Source: Chryseobacterium gleum
GTDB taxonomy: Bacteria > Bacteroidota > Bacteroidia > Flavobacteriales > Schleiferiaceae
NCBI GenBank assembly: GCA_945883565.1
Contig: CAMCXO010000005.1
Span: forward strand, 1-64,000
Direction of reading: 5' to 3'
Length of the DNA: 64,000 nt
The position numbers were made by a program, and so were the translations under genes. Under the pieces are notes generated by a model. It searched no databases and was not told the origin of the DNA. It worked only from the letters and a program-made list of their open reading frames with translations. How positions within the stretch are numbered: position 1 is the stretch's first letter; every line of letters begins with the position of its first letter. This document shows positions 43,619 through 53,837 of this stretch, piece after piece.

Positions 43619-45004
43619 TTAATTTTCATGCATACTTCTAAAAACCGCAGTATCTAGGTCAAGTCTGGCTTTCAACCAGTTTTCCAATCTCTTACTATCA
43701 TTAGAAATCTCCAGATTGTTCATAGTTTTAGGCCAATAAAATGTGAAGCTTGGAATGGTATCGATTGTACTAAAATTTGAATGCCAAATAAAAGCAATAT
43801 CAAATTTTTGTAATTCAGGATAATTTGCCTTTACTTCCTCTGTTAATTTAATATGTCCCATATGCATTTTTTCCATGGTTGAAATGCGCTCTTTCAAACT
43901 TAATATTTCCTGATCTTTTGTATGTATACCAAATTGAGAGTTAGAATAAAGCTCGACTAATTTCTGATAGTCACCACTTTCTTGATTATCGCCTGTATTC
44001 CCTTGAACAATTTTAAGTTTAGTTCCTAACAATTGATAATTCAGCATTTTTCGTTCCCAATCTTCTAAGACTTCATTTGGTACAAAATTTCCAATTAAAG
44101 TAACTTTAATGGTTTGAATACTATCGTAGTTCAGGATTTCTTTCTTTACAATTTCAGTTCCTTCATAGGAGATAATTTCTTTAACAAAAAGTTCAGCTCT
44201 TCTTTTGTATAGAGAATCAGTAACCGTATTAAAAAAAACCCATATTGCAGGAAGTGCTGTTACAATAGCAAACCAACTTACCAATCTTCTGGTTTTTCTT
44301 TCAGTTCTTTTATCTGGAAGTTCAGTAAGTGGAAATTTCAAATATCTAACAACCAATGAAGTTGCAATCGCTATAAAAATACTATTAATTAAAAAGAGGT
44401 AGAAAGCGCCTAAGAAATAGTTCCATTGGCCAGTACCAATGCCATATCCAGCGGTACACAATGGTGGCATAAGAGCTGTGGCAATCGCAACACCAGGTAC
44501 GACATTATTCTTTTCTTTTCGAGACCCAGCCAAAATACCTGCCAATCCACCGAAAAACGCTATAAAAACATCTAATAAATTTGGTTGCGTTCGAGCTAAT
44601 AGTTCAGATTGGGCATCAGATAATGGTGTTATACTGAAATACAAAGTTGAAGTCACTAAACTCACGATTACTGCAATTCCAAACGACCGTAAGCTTCGTT
44701 TTAAAGTAAATAAATCATTAATACCAATAGATAGTCCAACCCCCATAATTGGACCCATCAAAGGCGAAATTAACATAGCACCTATAATGACAGCAGTACT
44801 ATTTACATTTAATCCGATACTTGCTATAAAAATAGCCAAGATTAAAATCCATACATTAAATCCTTTAAAGTCAATATCGCGTTTAATGCCCTTTATAGTA
44901 ATTTCTGGCTGGGCATTATCAGTAATATTTAATATTTCACTTAAAGAACTTAAAAAGGATTTAAATGAAGAACCCAAACTATTTTCCGAATCTTCCTTAG
45001 CCAT
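43619..45004 (-). CDS. DUF389 family membrane protein
   Basis: A 461-aa integral membrane protein. About six hydrophobic segments lie in residues 45-265, including the family's characteristic GLNVNSTAVIIGAMLISPLMG and PGVAIATALMPPLCTAGYGIG. A soluble C-terminal part (about 275-461) is helical, with a probable coiled coil around residues 355-385. DUF389 proteins have no firmly known function. It begins 2 nt after manC, so the two share a transcript, but no functional link is evident. Confidence 0.9.
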   Translation of the reverse strand: MAKEDSENSLGSSFKSFLSSLSEILNITDNAQPEITIKGIKRDIDFKGFNVWILILAIFIASIGLNVNSTAVIIGAMLISPLMGPIMGVGLSIGINDLFTLKRSLRSFGIAVIVSLVTSTLYFSITPLSDAQSELLARTQPNLLDVFIAFFGGLAGILAGSRKEKNNVVPGVAIATALMPPLCTAGYGIGTGQWNYFLGAFYLFLINSIFIAIATSLVVRYLKFPLTELPDKRTERKTRRLVSWFAIVTALPAIWVFFNTVTDSLYKRRAELFVKEIISYEGTEIVKKEILNYDSIQTIKVTLIGNFVPNEVLEDWERKMLNYQLLGTKLKIVQGNTGDNQESGDYQKLVELYSNSQFGIHTKDQEILSLKERISTMEKMHMGHIKLTEEVKANYPELQKFDIAFIWHSNFSTIDTIPSFTFYWPKTMNNLEISNDSKRLENWLKARLDLDTAVFRSMHEN

Positions 45005-45006
45005 AT

Positions 45007-46086
45007 TTACTCTTCGTTTAATTGAATTCGTAAATCGTTCACAAAGTTTTTAATAAGTTGTTCGTTGTCTTTTTTACAAATAAGCAATCTGTTGTTTTCA
45101 TTCACCACAATATAACCATTCAAGCCTTCAACTACTGCTACTTTATTTTTTCCAATTCGAATCATGTTGTTTGATGAATTGTATAATAGCGTTTTATTGG
45201 CCAGAACTGCATTGTCATTTTCATCTAAAATGCTGTGTTCATAAAGTGAACCCCAAGTTCCTAAATCGCTCCATCCAAAATCACTTGGTAAAACATATAC
45301 ATTCTTTGCTTTTTCCATTATGCCATAATCTATACTTTCGCTTGCACAGGAGGCATATATTTCGTCAATAAATTGAATTTCTTTAACCGTATCATAAGCA
45401 GAAGTATTCACAAAAAAGGCCTCAGTAAGTTCAGGCATAAAAGAATCCATGGCTTTTATAATACTTGAAACTGACCAAATAAATATGCCTGCATTCCATA
45501 AAAAGTCACCGCTGGCCAAAAATGCTTTGGCTGTTTCTAAATCAGGCTTTTCTGTAAAAGTTTTAACTTGATGAATTTCTGGGTGACCATCTAAATGGTG
45601 ATCTGTAAATTGAATATAACCATACCCTGTATCAGGGCGGTGTGGCCGAATACCTAAAGTGATTAGCTTTTCTCCTTCATTGGCAGCCAAAAGGGCTTTT
45701 CTAACAACCCTTTCATATTCGTCTTCTTTGGTTACAATAGAATCAGATGGGGTAACCAACATTAGGGCATCGGGCATCCGGTTTTGGATTTTAGCTGTTG
45801 CATAAGCCAAACAAGGGGCTGTATTTCGGCGAGAAGGCTCGGCCAATATGTTCTGAATTGGTAATTCGGGGAGCTGCTCAGTCACCAAATCCACATATTG
45901 TAAACTGGTAACAATCAAAATATTATCCACTGGGCATACTCTGCTCACCCGTCTGTAGGTTTGTTGCAAAAGGGTTTCTCCGCTTCCTAAAACATCGTGA
46001 AACTGCTTCGGATTAGCGGCTGTGCTCATTGGCCAAAATCGACTTCCAATTCCACCAGCCATAATAACGGCAAATGCTTGTTTCAT
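45007..46086 (-). CDS. manC: Mannose-1-phosphate guanylyltransferase
   Basis: Makes GDP-mannose from mannose-1-phosphate and GTP for polysaccharides and glycoproteins. It is 359 aa from ATG 46086. The nucleotidyltransferase motif AVIMAGGIGSRFWPMS (about 5-20) with NPKQF, the EPSRRNTAPC segment and FTEKPDLETAKAFL are typical. There is no C-terminal mannose-6-phosphate isomerase domain. The TTG frame from 46104 would start inside the -7 box, so it is rejected. It is divergent from adk. Confidence 0.93.
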   Translation of the reverse strand: MKQAFAVIMAGGIGSRFWPMSTAANPKQFHDVLGSGETLLQQTYRRVSRVCPVDNILIVTSLQYVDLVTEQLPELPIQNILAEPSRRNTAPCLAYATAKIQNRMPDALMLVTPSDSIVTKEDEYERVVRKALLAANEGEKLITLGIRPHRPDTGYGYIQFTDHHLDGHPEIHQVKTFTEKPDLETAKAFLASGDFLWNAGIFIWSVSSIIKAMDSFMPELTEAFFVNTSAYDTVKEIQFIDEIYASCASESIDYGIMEKAKNVYVLPSDFGWSDLGTWGSLYEHSILDENDNAVLANKTLLYNSSNNMIRIGKNKVAVVEGLNGYIVVNENNRLLICKKDNEQLIKNFVNDLRIQLNEE

Positions 46087-46101
46087 AAATTTAATTTGTG
46101 C

Positions 46102-46109
46102 CAAAACTA
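46102..46109 (-). promoter_or_regulatory. Putative -7 box of manC
   Basis: An exact TAGTTTTG on the minus strand, 15 nt before the manC ATG. No TTG at the normal -33 spacing is seen. The box overlaps a perfect 13-bp inverted repeat. Confidence 0.4.
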
Positions 46110-46135
46110 CTCAAAAGCCAATGCTTTTGAGTAGT
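46106..46135. promoter_or_regulatory. Perfect 13-bp inverted repeat in the manC/adk divergent region
   Basis: ACTACTCAAAAGC (46106-46118) and GCTTTTGAGTAGT (46123-46135) are exact reverse complements around CAAT. It lies between divergent start codons and overlaps the manC -7 box, the position of an operator. It has no T-run in either direction that would make it a terminator of a flanking gene. Confidence 0.5.
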
Positions 46136-46195
46136 GTACAACCCCACCATTTGCAGTAATTTAGCCCCCTAGACCACAATCAAACCTTAAACAAA

Positions 46196-46777
46196 ATGAT
46201 GCACCTTATTCTTTTTGGCCCTCCTGGTGCCGGAAAGGGCACACAATCGGCCTTTTTGGTAAAACAATACGATTTGGTACACCTTTCCACTGGCGACATT
46301 TTTAGAGCCAACATTAAAAATGAAACCGAATTGGGTAAGAAAGCCAAGGGTTTCATGGATCAAGGCCAATTGGTGCCTGATGTAATTACCGTCGGTATGC
46401 TGCGCGATGAAGTCCTTAATCACCCACACTCAAGTGGCTTCATTTACGATGGCTTTCCAAGAACTGTGGCACAAGCTCAAGCCCTAGATGGTTTTTTAAG
46501 CGAACTTGGAAGCAGCATAACCGCATTAGCCGCCCTCGAAGTTCCAGAAGATGAGCTAAGAATTCGATTGGCAGAGAGAGCGAAATCAAGCGGTCGCAGC
46601 GACGATGCAAATCCGGAAGTTATTCAAAAGCGCATTGATGTTTACAATTATGAAACACGTCCGGTAATGGAGCACTACAAGGGGCAAAACAAATACTCGG
46701 GTGTAAATGGCGTAGGTAAAATTCATGAAATCACTGAAAGACTTATTGCCGCTATTGACAAATTGGCCGCCAAATAA
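46196..46777 (+). CDS. adk: Adenylate kinase
   Basis: Interconverts ATP + AMP and 2 ADP, 193 aa, the short form without a zinc LID. P-loop [24 protein letters not shown], the AMP-site [14 protein letters not shown] and [14 protein letters not shown] are present. A second ATG at 46199 could be the true start. It overlaps obgE by one base (TAATG) and leads an adk-obgE-PAP2-HAD-recJ run. Confidence 0.96.
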   Translation: MMHLILFGPPGAGKGTQSAFLVKQYDLVHLSTGDIFRANIKNETELGKKAKGFMDQGQLVPDVITVGMLRDEVLNHPHSSGFIYDGFPRTVAQAQALDGFLSELGSSITALAALEVPEDELRIRLAERAKSSGRSDDANPEVIQKRIDVYNYETRPVMEHYKGQNKYSGVNGVGKIHEITERLIAAIDKLAAK

Positions 46778-47763
46778 TGTCGAACAGCAACTTTGTTGAT
46801 TACGTAAAAATCTATTGTGCATCGGGCAAAGGTGGAGCAGGTTCTGCACACCTTCGCCGCGAAAAATACATCCCAAAAGGAGGACCCGATGGAGGCGATG
46901 GTGGAAAGGGTGGAGATGTTATTTTAATTGGAAACCGCAATATGTGGACCTTGCTTCACCTTCGCTATACAAGGCATATAAAAGCCGAAAATGGTGAAAA
47001 CGGAGGAAAACAAGAAAGTTTTGGCAAATCGGGAAAAGATGCCATTATTGAGGTACCACTGGGAACTGTGGCACGCGACGCTGAAACAGGAGAAATTATT
47101 TCTGAAATAACAGAAAATAATGAGCGCTGTATTCTTATTCCTGGAGGGAGAGGGGGATTAGGCAATACCCATTTTAAATCATCAACATTCCAAACACCTC
47201 GATTTGCTCAACCCGGCGAATCGGGCCAAGAGCGTGAAATCATTTTAGAATTAAAGGTTCTAGCTGATGTTGGTCTTGTCGGTTTTCCTAATGCCGGGAA
47301 AAGCACTTTATTGTCTGTACTTTCCGCAGCCAAGCCCGAGATTGCAGACTACCCTTTCACCACATTAGTTCCAAACTTGGGAATCGTATCTTACAGAGAT
47401 TACCGCTCTTTTGTATTGGCAGACATTCCGGGAATTATTGAAGGTGCAAGTGAGGGCAAAGGACTAGGAACTAGATTTTTAAAACACATAGAGCGCAATT
47501 CTGTATTGTTATTTCTTATCCCGGCAGATACCCAAAATATAAATGAAGATTATCGAATTCTCATTAATGAATTGGAAAATTACGATCCTGATTTATTGCT
47601 AAAAGAACGCATTTTGGCCATTTCTAAAAGCGATTTACTCGATGACGAACTGCAAAAAGAGTTGTCCACCCAAATAAAATTTCCACATTTGTTCTTTTCT
47701 GCCATAAGCGGTAAAGGCATTTCTGAACTTAAAGACCATATTTGGAAAGTGCTAAATGGATAA
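46777..47763 (+). CDS. obgE: Obg GTPase (CgtA)
   Basis: A ribosome-associated GTPase linked to 50S assembly and the stringent response, 328 aa. The glycine-rich Obg domain covers about 1-160 ([30 protein letters not shown]), then the G domain with [27 protein letters not shown] and SKSD. The extra C-terminal domain seen in some Obg proteins is absent. Coupled with adk and overlapping the PAP2 gene by 8 nt. Confidence 0.96.
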   Translation: MSNSNFVDYVKIYCASGKGGAGSAHLRREKYIPKGGPDGGDGGKGGDVILIGNRNMWTLLHLRYTRHIKAENGENGGKQESFGKSGKDAIIEVPLGTVARDAETGEIISEITENNERCILIPGGRGGLGNTHFKSSTFQTPRFAQPGESGQEREIILELKVLADVGLVGFPNAGKSTLLSVLSAAKPEIADYPFTTLVPNLGIVSYRDYRSFVLADIPGIIEGASEGKGLGTRFLKHIERNSVLLFLIPADTQNINEDYRILINELENYDPDLLLKERILAISKSDLLDDELQKELSTQIKFPHLFFSAISGKGISELKDHIWKVLNG

Positions 47764-48364
47764 CATATTGAGTTATTTGAACCATTTTGATCACGAGCTT
47801 ATGATAAAGCTCAACAACTGGGGCTTCCTAAAACTTGATGCGTTGATGCTTTTTATATCGGGAACCGGCAGCTGGATACCCCTTTACTTGTTATTAATAG
47901 TCCTTTTGTTTCGTACTTTTCCGATAAAAACTGCCTTAGGTTTCCTTGTTTTAGCTGCGTTTTGTGTAACAGTTACCGATCAAATTTCTGTTAAACTTTT
48001 TAAAGATGTTTTTGAGCGCTTAAGGCCATGTCATGAACCTATTTTCAACGAACAAATCAGATTGGTCAAATCTTGCGGAGGCAAATTCGGTTTTGTTTCG
48101 TCCCATGCCGCGAATACTATGGGCATAGCGGTGCTTTTGGGAAGTATACTTAAAAACCAAATTCTATTGTCAACCTTAATTTTATGGTCTTTAACTGTTG
48201 GATTCTCAAGAATCTACTTGGGTGTTCATTTCCCCGGTGATGTTTTAGGTGGATGGTTACTTGGCGCATTTGTAGGCTATGGAATTTTGAAAATAAATTT
48301 GATTATCATTAAAAAATGGCTCAGTGTCAGAAACATTTATTCTTCAATACAAAATAATTCATGA
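47756..48364 (+). CDS. PAP2-family membrane phosphatase
   Basis: A 202-aa protein with about five or six membrane segments and the three PAP2 phosphatase motifs: [10 protein letters not shown] (about 83-92), [11 protein letters not shown] (about 112-122) and [16 protein letters not shown] (about 150-165), all with catalytic residues intact. Likely substrates are undecaprenyl pyrophosphate or phosphatidic acid-like lipids. It overlaps obgE. Confidence 0.9.
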   Translation: MDNILSYLNHFDHELMIKLNNWGFLKLDALMLFISGTGSWIPLYLLLIVLLFRTFPIKTALGFLVLAAFCVTVTDQISVKLFKDVFERLRPCHEPIFNEQIRLVKSCGGKFGFVSSHAANTMGIAVLLGSILKNQILLSTLILWSLTVGFSRIYLGVHFPGDVLGGWLLGAFVGYGILKINLIIIKKWLSVRNIYSSIQNNS

Positions 48365-48414
48365 ACTAACTTTTTTAAATTTCAAGCTGCAGGTTTATTC
48401 CTTTGCTTTGTAAC

Positions 48415-49029
48415 ATGAGTAAAACGTTACTTTTCGATTTTGGCAATGTACTAATTAACATAGATGTTTCTAAAACCCGTCAAGCATTTGAACATCTCGG
48501 TGCTTCACAAGAGTTAGAGTTTACTTCGGCTTTTGAAGATTTCGATAGAGGAATTATATCTGAAGATGCCTTTTTAATCGAGTTAAAGTCCTTTTTTCCG
48601 AAACGAATACTTAAAACCGAAATAAAAAATGCTTGGAATGCCTTATTGCTGGAATTACCCGACTCTAGTATAAAACTCCTTAAGATGTTAAAGAGAGATG
48701 GGCACAAATTGTACTTGCTTAGTAATACATGTTCTACACATATAAAATGTATTGAGCAAAACACCGGATTATTCAAATTCAAAGTATTTAGCCAATTATT
48801 TGAACATATGTTTTATTCTTTTCATTTAAGAGTTAGAAAACCAGAGCCAGAAATTTTTCTTCAGGTTATGAAATTTATCAATGAAAAGCCTCAAAATTGT
48901 ATTTTGATAGACGATTTGTTGCCAAATTTAGAACAAGCTAAAGCTTTAGGCATTCAAACTATACATTTTGCACTCGATAAAAATCAAAAACATTCCGAAT
49001 TAATTAGGACCATTACGAATATTTCGTAA
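48415..49029 (+). CDS. HAD-family hydrolase
   Basis: A 204-aa HAD phosphatase-like protein with motif I as LLFDFGNVLIN, motif II as YLLSNT, a motif III Lys around LRVRKPEPEIF and motif IV as CILIDDLLPNLEQAKALG. Motif I reads DFGN rather than DxD, as in the haloacid dehalogenase/epoxide-hydrolase-like subgroup, so the substrate is uncertain. ATG 48415 is preferred over a TTG at 48403. Between PAP2 and recJ, in the same run. Confidence 0.85.
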   Translation: MSKTLLFDFGNVLINIDVSKTRQAFEHLGASQELEFTSAFEDFDRGIISEDAFLIELKSFFPKRILKTEIKNAWNALLLELPDSSIKLLKMLKRDGHKLYLLSNTCSTHIKCIEQNTGLFKFKVFSQLFEHMFYSFHLRVRKPEPEIFLQVMKFINEKPQNCILIDDLLPNLEQAKALGIQTIHFALDKNQKHSELIRTITNIS

Positions 49030-49041
49030 TATTGAAGCTAC

Positions 49042-50745
49042 ATGAATTACCATTGGAAAATTAAACCTGATCCAGAACAGGATGATTTTATTCTGCTTCA
49101 AAAAGAACTAAACATTCATCCGGTTATAACAAAATTGCTTATTCAAAGAGGAATAAAAACTTATGAATCGGCAAAGTCATTCTTTAATCCCCTAAGTCAG
49201 GATTGGCACGACCCTTATTTAATGGCCGACATGAATAAGGCCGTTTTTAGATTGGAAAGCGCCATAACCTTGAACGAAAAAATAATGGTTTATGGTGATT
49301 ATGATGTAGATGGAACTACCTCTGTTGCCATGATGTTTAGCTTTCTTCTGCAGTACACAAAAAATATAATAACTTATATACCTGATCGTTACAAAGAAGG
49401 ATATGGCATTTCAGAAACCGGTATTCAACTCGCTTATGAAGAAGGTTGTAAATTAATAATAGCACTCGATTGTGGTATAAAATCTATTGATAAAGTAACT
49501 TTTGCAAAAAATTTGGGTATTGACTTCATAATATGTGATCATCACCAACCAGGTGACCAGATTCCGGAGGCTGTTGCGGTGTTGGATCCAAAACGCAAAA
49601 ACTGTAATTATCCGTTTAAAGAACTAAGCGGTTGTGGTGTTGGTTTTAAATTGATTCAAGCCTTCCATCAGAAACAAGGTGGACAAAAAGAGGAACTGAT
49701 CGTATACACTGATTTATTAGCCGTAAGTATTTCTGCCGACATTGTTAATGTAACAGGTGAAAACCGTTTGTTTTTAGCTCAAGGTTTAAAACAATTAAAC
49801 ACTTGGAATAGACATGGTTTTCGAGCTCTTCTAGAAGAGAGCGGTGGTCGTGTAAATCAGGTTTACGACGTAGAAAAGGTGGTATTTCAGCTCGCACCCC
49901 GAATAAATGCTGCCGGAAGAATAAAACATGGTCTACTGGCTGTGAACTTATTAAATGCTGATAACTTGGAATCTGCCCGCAGTTTGGCATTTGAGGTTAA
50001 TAAACTAAATATTCAAAGAAGAGCTTATGATGAGACTATTACCGAGGAGGCATTGAAACAACTTGAAACGAGCAAACATACATCTAGCAATGTAGTCTTC
50101 TCCCCAAAATGGCATAAGGGTGTTATTGGTATTGCAGCATCACGTTTAATTGAAAAGCACTACAAACCAACAGTGGTACTTACCCAAAGTGGCGAAACCT
50201 TAGCAGGTTCTGCTCGTTCGGTGCATGGCTTTAACTTATACGATGCATTGGAAGCTTGTTCTGACACATTAATTCAATTTGGTGGACATGCTTTCGCAGC
50301 TGGTATGACAATGAAACCAGAAAACCTTGAAGCTTTTAGAAATCGATTTGAAAAAGTAGTGTCCGAGTCCATCACCACGGAACAGAGACAACCAAGTCTG
50401 AATATTGATAGCGAATTGGATTTTTCAGAAATTAATGAGAGGTTCTTTCGAACTTTGGTTAGAATGGGACCATTTGGGCCTGGTAATATGGCTCCAGTTT
50501 TTATAAGTATGGGACTTAACGAATGTGGAATAAAAGAAGTTGGCCGAAACGGGGACCATTTAAGAGTATGTTTAGCTAATCAACACGGAGTGGTATTGAA
50601 CGGCATTGCTTTCAAACAAGGAAAAAAAGCATCTGAACTTCGCGAATCACGTGTAGATGTTGCTTACGAACTTCAAATGAACGAGTTCAACGGGAAGTCA
50701 GAAATTCAATTAGGCGTTAAAGATATTCGGCAAAGTATTTTGTAA
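49042..50745 (+). CDS. recJ: Single-stranded-DNA exonuclease RecJ
   Basis: A 5'-3' ssDNA exonuclease for repair and recombination, 567 aa. DHH-family motifs are YGDYDVDGTTSVAMM (motif I, about 83-97), IALDCGIKS, ICDHHQPGDQ (motif III) and SADIVNVTGENR; the DHHA1 region has FGGHAFAAGMTM, and a C-terminal OB-like domain follows (about 455-567, NIDSELDFSEINERF). All metal ligands are present. Last of the adk run. Confidence 0.96.
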   Translation: MNYHWKIKPDPEQDDFILLQKELNIHPVITKLLIQRGIKTYESAKSFFNPLSQDWHDPYLMADMNKAVFRLESAITLNEKIMVYGDYDVDGTTSVAMMFSFLLQYTKNIITYIPDRYKEGYGISETGIQLAYEEGCKLIIALDCGIKSIDKVTFAKNLGIDFIICDHHQPGDQIPEAVAVLDPKRKNCNYPFKELSGCGVGFKLIQAFHQKQGGQKEELIVYTDLLAVSISADIVNVTGENRLFLAQGLKQLNTWNRHGFRALLEESGGRVNQVYDVEKVVFQLAPRINAAGRIKHGLLAVNLLNADNLESARSLAFEVNKLNIQRRAYDETITEEALKQLETSKHTSSNVVFSPKWHKGVIGIAASRLIEKHYKPTVVLTQSGETLAGSARSVHGFNLYDALEACSDTLIQFGGHAFAAGMTMKPENLEAFRNRFEKVVSESITTEQRQPSLNIDSELDFSEINERFFRTLVRMGPFGPGNMAPVFISMGLNECGIKEVGRNGDHLRVCLANQHGVVLNGIAFKQGKKASELRESRVDVAYELQMNEFNGKSEIQLGVKDIRQSIL

Positions 50746-50781
50746 TTTGAACCAAAAATATATTTATCAAAACTTGTGCAT

Positions 50782-51657
50782 TTAACGCATTTTTAACAAA
50801 GTGCCCACTTTTGGTTGACTGCCATATGGCATTTTGTTTCGCTTGTACAGTTTATGAAGCTTAACTCCATGCAAATGGGCAATACTTCGCATATTCTCCT
50901 TTTCTAAAACTTTATGCACTTTTACTTTAGCTTTGTTTCTTTTCTTTTGAATGAATACTTTGTCTCCTTTTGCCAAAGGAGAATCGTAAGTTAATTCATT
51001 CCATTCAAGCAAATTTTCCGTTTTTATTCCAAATGAATCCGCCAAATCCTCCCAATTGGTTTCATCTTCAATGATAACAAAAGAGACTCCATTTTCAGTC
51101 TGTTTTACTTGACTTAAAACCAAATTGTTACTTAAATCTTTCAAATCAAAATGATGCAGATTGTTTTCTTCAATTATATTAATTAACAATTCCGGATATT
51201 TGGGGTTAGTAGCGTATCCAGCTTTTTTCAAGCCATATGCCCAAGCTTTGTAATCGGTACGCTTTAGTTTGAATAATTCTTGATATCGTTCCCGTTCTAC
51301 TAAAAATAAACTGTGATCACGCCACGAATCTTCTGCTTTTTTATATTTTCTGAAACATTCATTTTTTTGGTCATCATCGTGATAAACCCTTCCCCCCTGC
51401 CAATCTCGGTGGCATTTTATGCCAAAATGATTATTGGCTTCTTTGGCCAATTTGCTAGTCCCATCTGCCGATTCTAAAATACCTTGAGCCAATTTAATAC
51501 TAGCCGGAATGCCATAAGTTTCCATTTCAGTAATTGCAACCAAGCTGTACTTTTCAATAAAGTCCTCACGGATTTGGCTAATTTGAGCCACTACTTGTAT
51601 TGGCAAAAAAATGATTGTCAACACGAAAAAGCAAATTCTATAGAAGTAAGTCCTCAT
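50782..51657 (-). CDS. Glucosaminidase with LysM domains
   Basis: A 291-aa exported protein with a signal peptide (MRTYFYRICFFVLTIIFLPI...VVAQ) and a FlgJ-type glucosaminidase domain (about 25-175). The catalytic Glu is in KLAQGILESADGTSKLA, followed by HFGIKCHRDWQGGRVYHDD and GYATNPKYPELLINIIEE. Two LysM-like regions follow (about 190-235 and 245-291, GVSFVIIEDETNWEDLADSF). It would cleave peptidoglycan glycan strands in the periplasm. A good promoter lies 20 nt upstream. Confidence 0.92.
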   Translation of the reverse strand: MRTYFYRICFFVLTIIFLPIQVVAQISQIREDFIEKYSLVAITEMETYGIPASIKLAQGILESADGTSKLAKEANNHFGIKCHRDWQGGRVYHDDDQKNECFRKYKKAEDSWRDHSLFLVERERYQELFKLKRTDYKAWAYGLKKAGYATNPKYPELLINIIEENNLHHFDLKDLSNNLVLSQVKQTENGVSFVIIEDETNWEDLADSFGIKTENLLEWNELTYDSPLAKGDKVFIQKKRNKAKVKVHKVLEKENMRSIAHLHGVKLHKLYKRNKMPYGSQPKVGTLLKMR

Positions 51658-51676
51658 TCATCGAAAATAAAAACCT

Positions 51677-51705
51677 CAAACTTAAAAAAAAACACATTGT
51701 TGCAA
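51677..51705 (-). promoter_or_regulatory. Good Bacteroidota-type promoter of the glucosaminidase gene
   Basis: On the minus strand TTG (51703-51705) is followed after 18 nt by an exact -7 box TAAGTTTG (51677-51684), 20 nt before the ATG at 51657. Both elements and the spacing match the consensus. Confidence 0.6.
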
Positions 51706-51774
51706 AAGTTATTCAGTTAACTAAACATTTAAATTATACTATCAATTAAAAAACTTATCAAAATCTAAACAAGT

Positions 51775-51806
51775 AAATAAAGCCACCTTTGCAGATGGCT
51801 TTATTT
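51775..51806 (-). terminator. Rho-independent terminator of the LruC-domain gene
   Basis: AAATAAAGCCA (51775-51785) pairs with TGGCTTTATTT (51796-51806) around a 10-nt loop, 14 nt past the stop of the LruC gene, with T-rich flanks. Confidence 0.75.
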
Positions 51807-51819
51807 TCATTTAAAACAA

Positions 51820-53271
51820 TTACTTTGTATTGAACAATTTACTTTCATCTGTATTTCCAGGTAGCTTTAAATACCAGTCCTTATTTAACTGACCGCCAGA
51901 TTGTGCCCAATTGGCGAAGTTTAGATAAGCTCCTAGAATGTCTTCTTGTTCTTTTGGGTATTCGAATCTCGACGGAATATTTAAAGCCCAAGGTAAATTA
52001 TTGCTGGTTCTATAATAACGTGAAGGATCTATTTGACTCTTATCAGCCTTATCAGTTGGAGACATACTTGGTAAATGAATTTCCATACTCCTTACGCGAT
52101 TTCTGATCAGGAATGGATTAAAAGAAGTTTGGTTCAATTGCTCTACAGTAATTACACCAGTAAATATTAAATCCATTACAACTGTATCGCTATTCGCAAC
52201 TGCATCATTTGGACTGGTATTGTAAAACCATGTACCTTGACGGTTGATAACATTTTCGTAATTATCAAAAGGGATTATTACAGTGTGGGTTTGACCTAAT
52301 TCTGTACCATTGGGGGCTATATTTATGTAACCTTCTTTTAACACATGACCTGAAACACTTGCAATGTTACCAGGATTTAATCCAGTGATTTCTATTCCAA
52401 ATCCACTTCTCATTTCTGCACCTGCTGCTCGAACATATAGTTTAATTTGGGCTCGCTGAACACGGTTATCAGCTTTTGCCAGTACCACTGCCTGATAGTC
52501 TACAACTAAATCATTAAAGTCATAATCACCCATGAAAGGCCACATGTCTTCAAAAGCAAGGGTACCATAAGTGTTTTTATCTCCTGGAAAATAATTCGCA
52601 AATGCCAAATTGGGATCATTTGGAAAATCATCTTCACCATCGGCCACACCATCTCCGTCAGCATCCGCAATTGGTGGAACACCTGTTGGAAGCGGAACGC
52701 AATTATTGCTAGGATCAGCCCAATAAGTTGCTGGAAAAACGTAATTATCTGTTACAGCTCGGTTATTTCCGCCGGTTCCACCAAAGCTAACCATGAGCTT
52801 GTAGGGCTTTCCATCAACAACAGCAGCAGGAACTGGGACTGAAATATTATTCACCGATGTGGAAAACTTTCCCGCAATTTGCACGAAATCATAAATATAA
52901 AATGCCCCTAATGAAGTCCCTTCGTTATGAGCGGGAACATCAGCATCATAAGGCAAAAAACTTAAAGCAATAAATTTGGTAGAACCCGTATTGTTAATTA
53001 ATCTGGCATCAAAACTAATGTTTCCGTTTTGCCAAATCATCCATGGAGTTTTAATCCATGAAGAGGAAAGCGCCGGATTTGACATTGAATTTGATCTTGC
53101 AGACCAACCACCTGAAATCCTTTCTGAATTGTTAATGTAGCCCACTGCTCCAAAAACCCAGCAATTTCCTTGTTCAATGCCTCGATTACCGGATTCAAAA
53201 TCCATTGAATATTGTGCTCGAATTGAGGCAGGTAGAGCTAGGATTAAGATGACTAAAAGTTTGTTTTTCAT
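51820..53271 (-). CDS. LruC-domain secreted protein
   Basis: A 483-aa exported protein with a signal peptide (MKNKLLVILILALPASIRA). An N-terminal beta-sandwich (about 20-200) is followed by a Ca-binding thrombospondin-3-like stretch (DADGDGVADGEDDFPNDP, about 203-220). A LruC domain (about 225-470) is recognisable from FEDMWPFMGDYDFNDLVVDY. LruC proteins are surface/secreted proteins named from Leptospira, with no fixed function. No classic T9SS tail is evident. Paired with the upstream lipoprotein (30-nt gap), so the two probably act together at the cell surface. Confidence 0.88.
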   Translation of the reverse strand: MKNKLLVILILALPASIRAQYSMDFESGNRGIEQGNCWVFGAVGYINNSERISGGWSARSNSMSNPALSSSWIKTPWMIWQNGNISFDARLINNTGSTKFIALSFLPYDADVPAHNEGTSLGAFYIYDFVQIAGKFSTSVNNISVPVPAAVVDGKPYKLMVSFGGTGGNNRAVTDNYVFPATYWADPSNNCVPLPTGVPPIADADGDGVADGEDDFPNDPNLAFANYFPGDKNTYGTLAFEDMWPFMGDYDFNDLVVDYQAVVLAKADNRVQRAQIKLYVRAAGAEMRSGFGIEITGLNPGNIASVSGHVLKEGYINIAPNGTELGQTHTVIIPFDNYENVINRQGTWFYNTSPNDAVANSDTVVMDLIFTGVITVEQLNQTSFNPFLIRNRVRSMEIHLPSMSPTDKADKSQIDPSRYYRTSNNLPWALNIPSRFEYPKEQEDILGAYLNFANWAQSGGQLNKDWYLKLPGNTDESKLFNTK

Positions 53272-53301
53272 GGCTTTTAAGGACGTGTTTAGGATTAAGA
53301 C

Positions 53302-53724
53302 TTATTCTACAGGACTTACTTCTGGTAAAAATGAAAAGCTTGCTTTTCCATCAGATCCAATTCTTACACTTTGATATATAGCTCCAAAACGGATATTCAC
53401 TTGGCTGTAGCGGCTAGGCAATTCGAAGCTCAACTGTCCGTCGTTACTCATATCCCAAATCTGTTTAAAAAATACATTGCCCTTTTCATCCTCTACAAAA
53501 ATCATCCTTTTTACAGGATGAACAGTAGGTAAACCAGTTACATTAATTTCAACTTTGAGCGAGCTGCTCCAATCAAAATTCGCTGGTACCTGAAGTTCTG
53601 AAAACTGAGAAGCTTCATTTTGGGTATATTGAGTTCCTTCGGACATAATATCAGTGTCTTTGGTGCATGAAACCAATGAAAGCCCTAAAGCGAAGAAAGC
53701 GAAAATGTAATTTGAAGTTTTCAT
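53302..53724 (-). CDS. Small lipoprotein paired with the LruC gene
   Basis: A 140-aa lipoprotein: signal peptide with lipobox ALGLSLVSC (Cys about 20), then a compact beta-rich domain containing EINVTGLPTVHPVKRMIFV, and YSQVNIRFGAIYQSV. No family was recognised. The short spacing to the LruC gene suggests a two-gene operon. Confidence 0.75.
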   Translation of the reverse strand: MKTSNYIFAFFALGLSLVSCTKDTDIMSEGTQYTQNEASQFSELQVPANFDWSSSLKVEINVTGLPTVHPVKRMIFVEDEKGNVFFKQIWDMSNDGQLSFELPSRYSQVNIRFGAIYQSVRIGSDGKASFSFLPEVSPVE

Positions 53725-53837
53725 ATTGCTGTGCGTTTGTCAGTCTATATGAAAGCTCGTGCCAAAATACTATCTTATTGAAATTGATACAAATAAGTAT
53801 TATATAAAATAAATAATTTGTTCTGTATTGGGATTAC

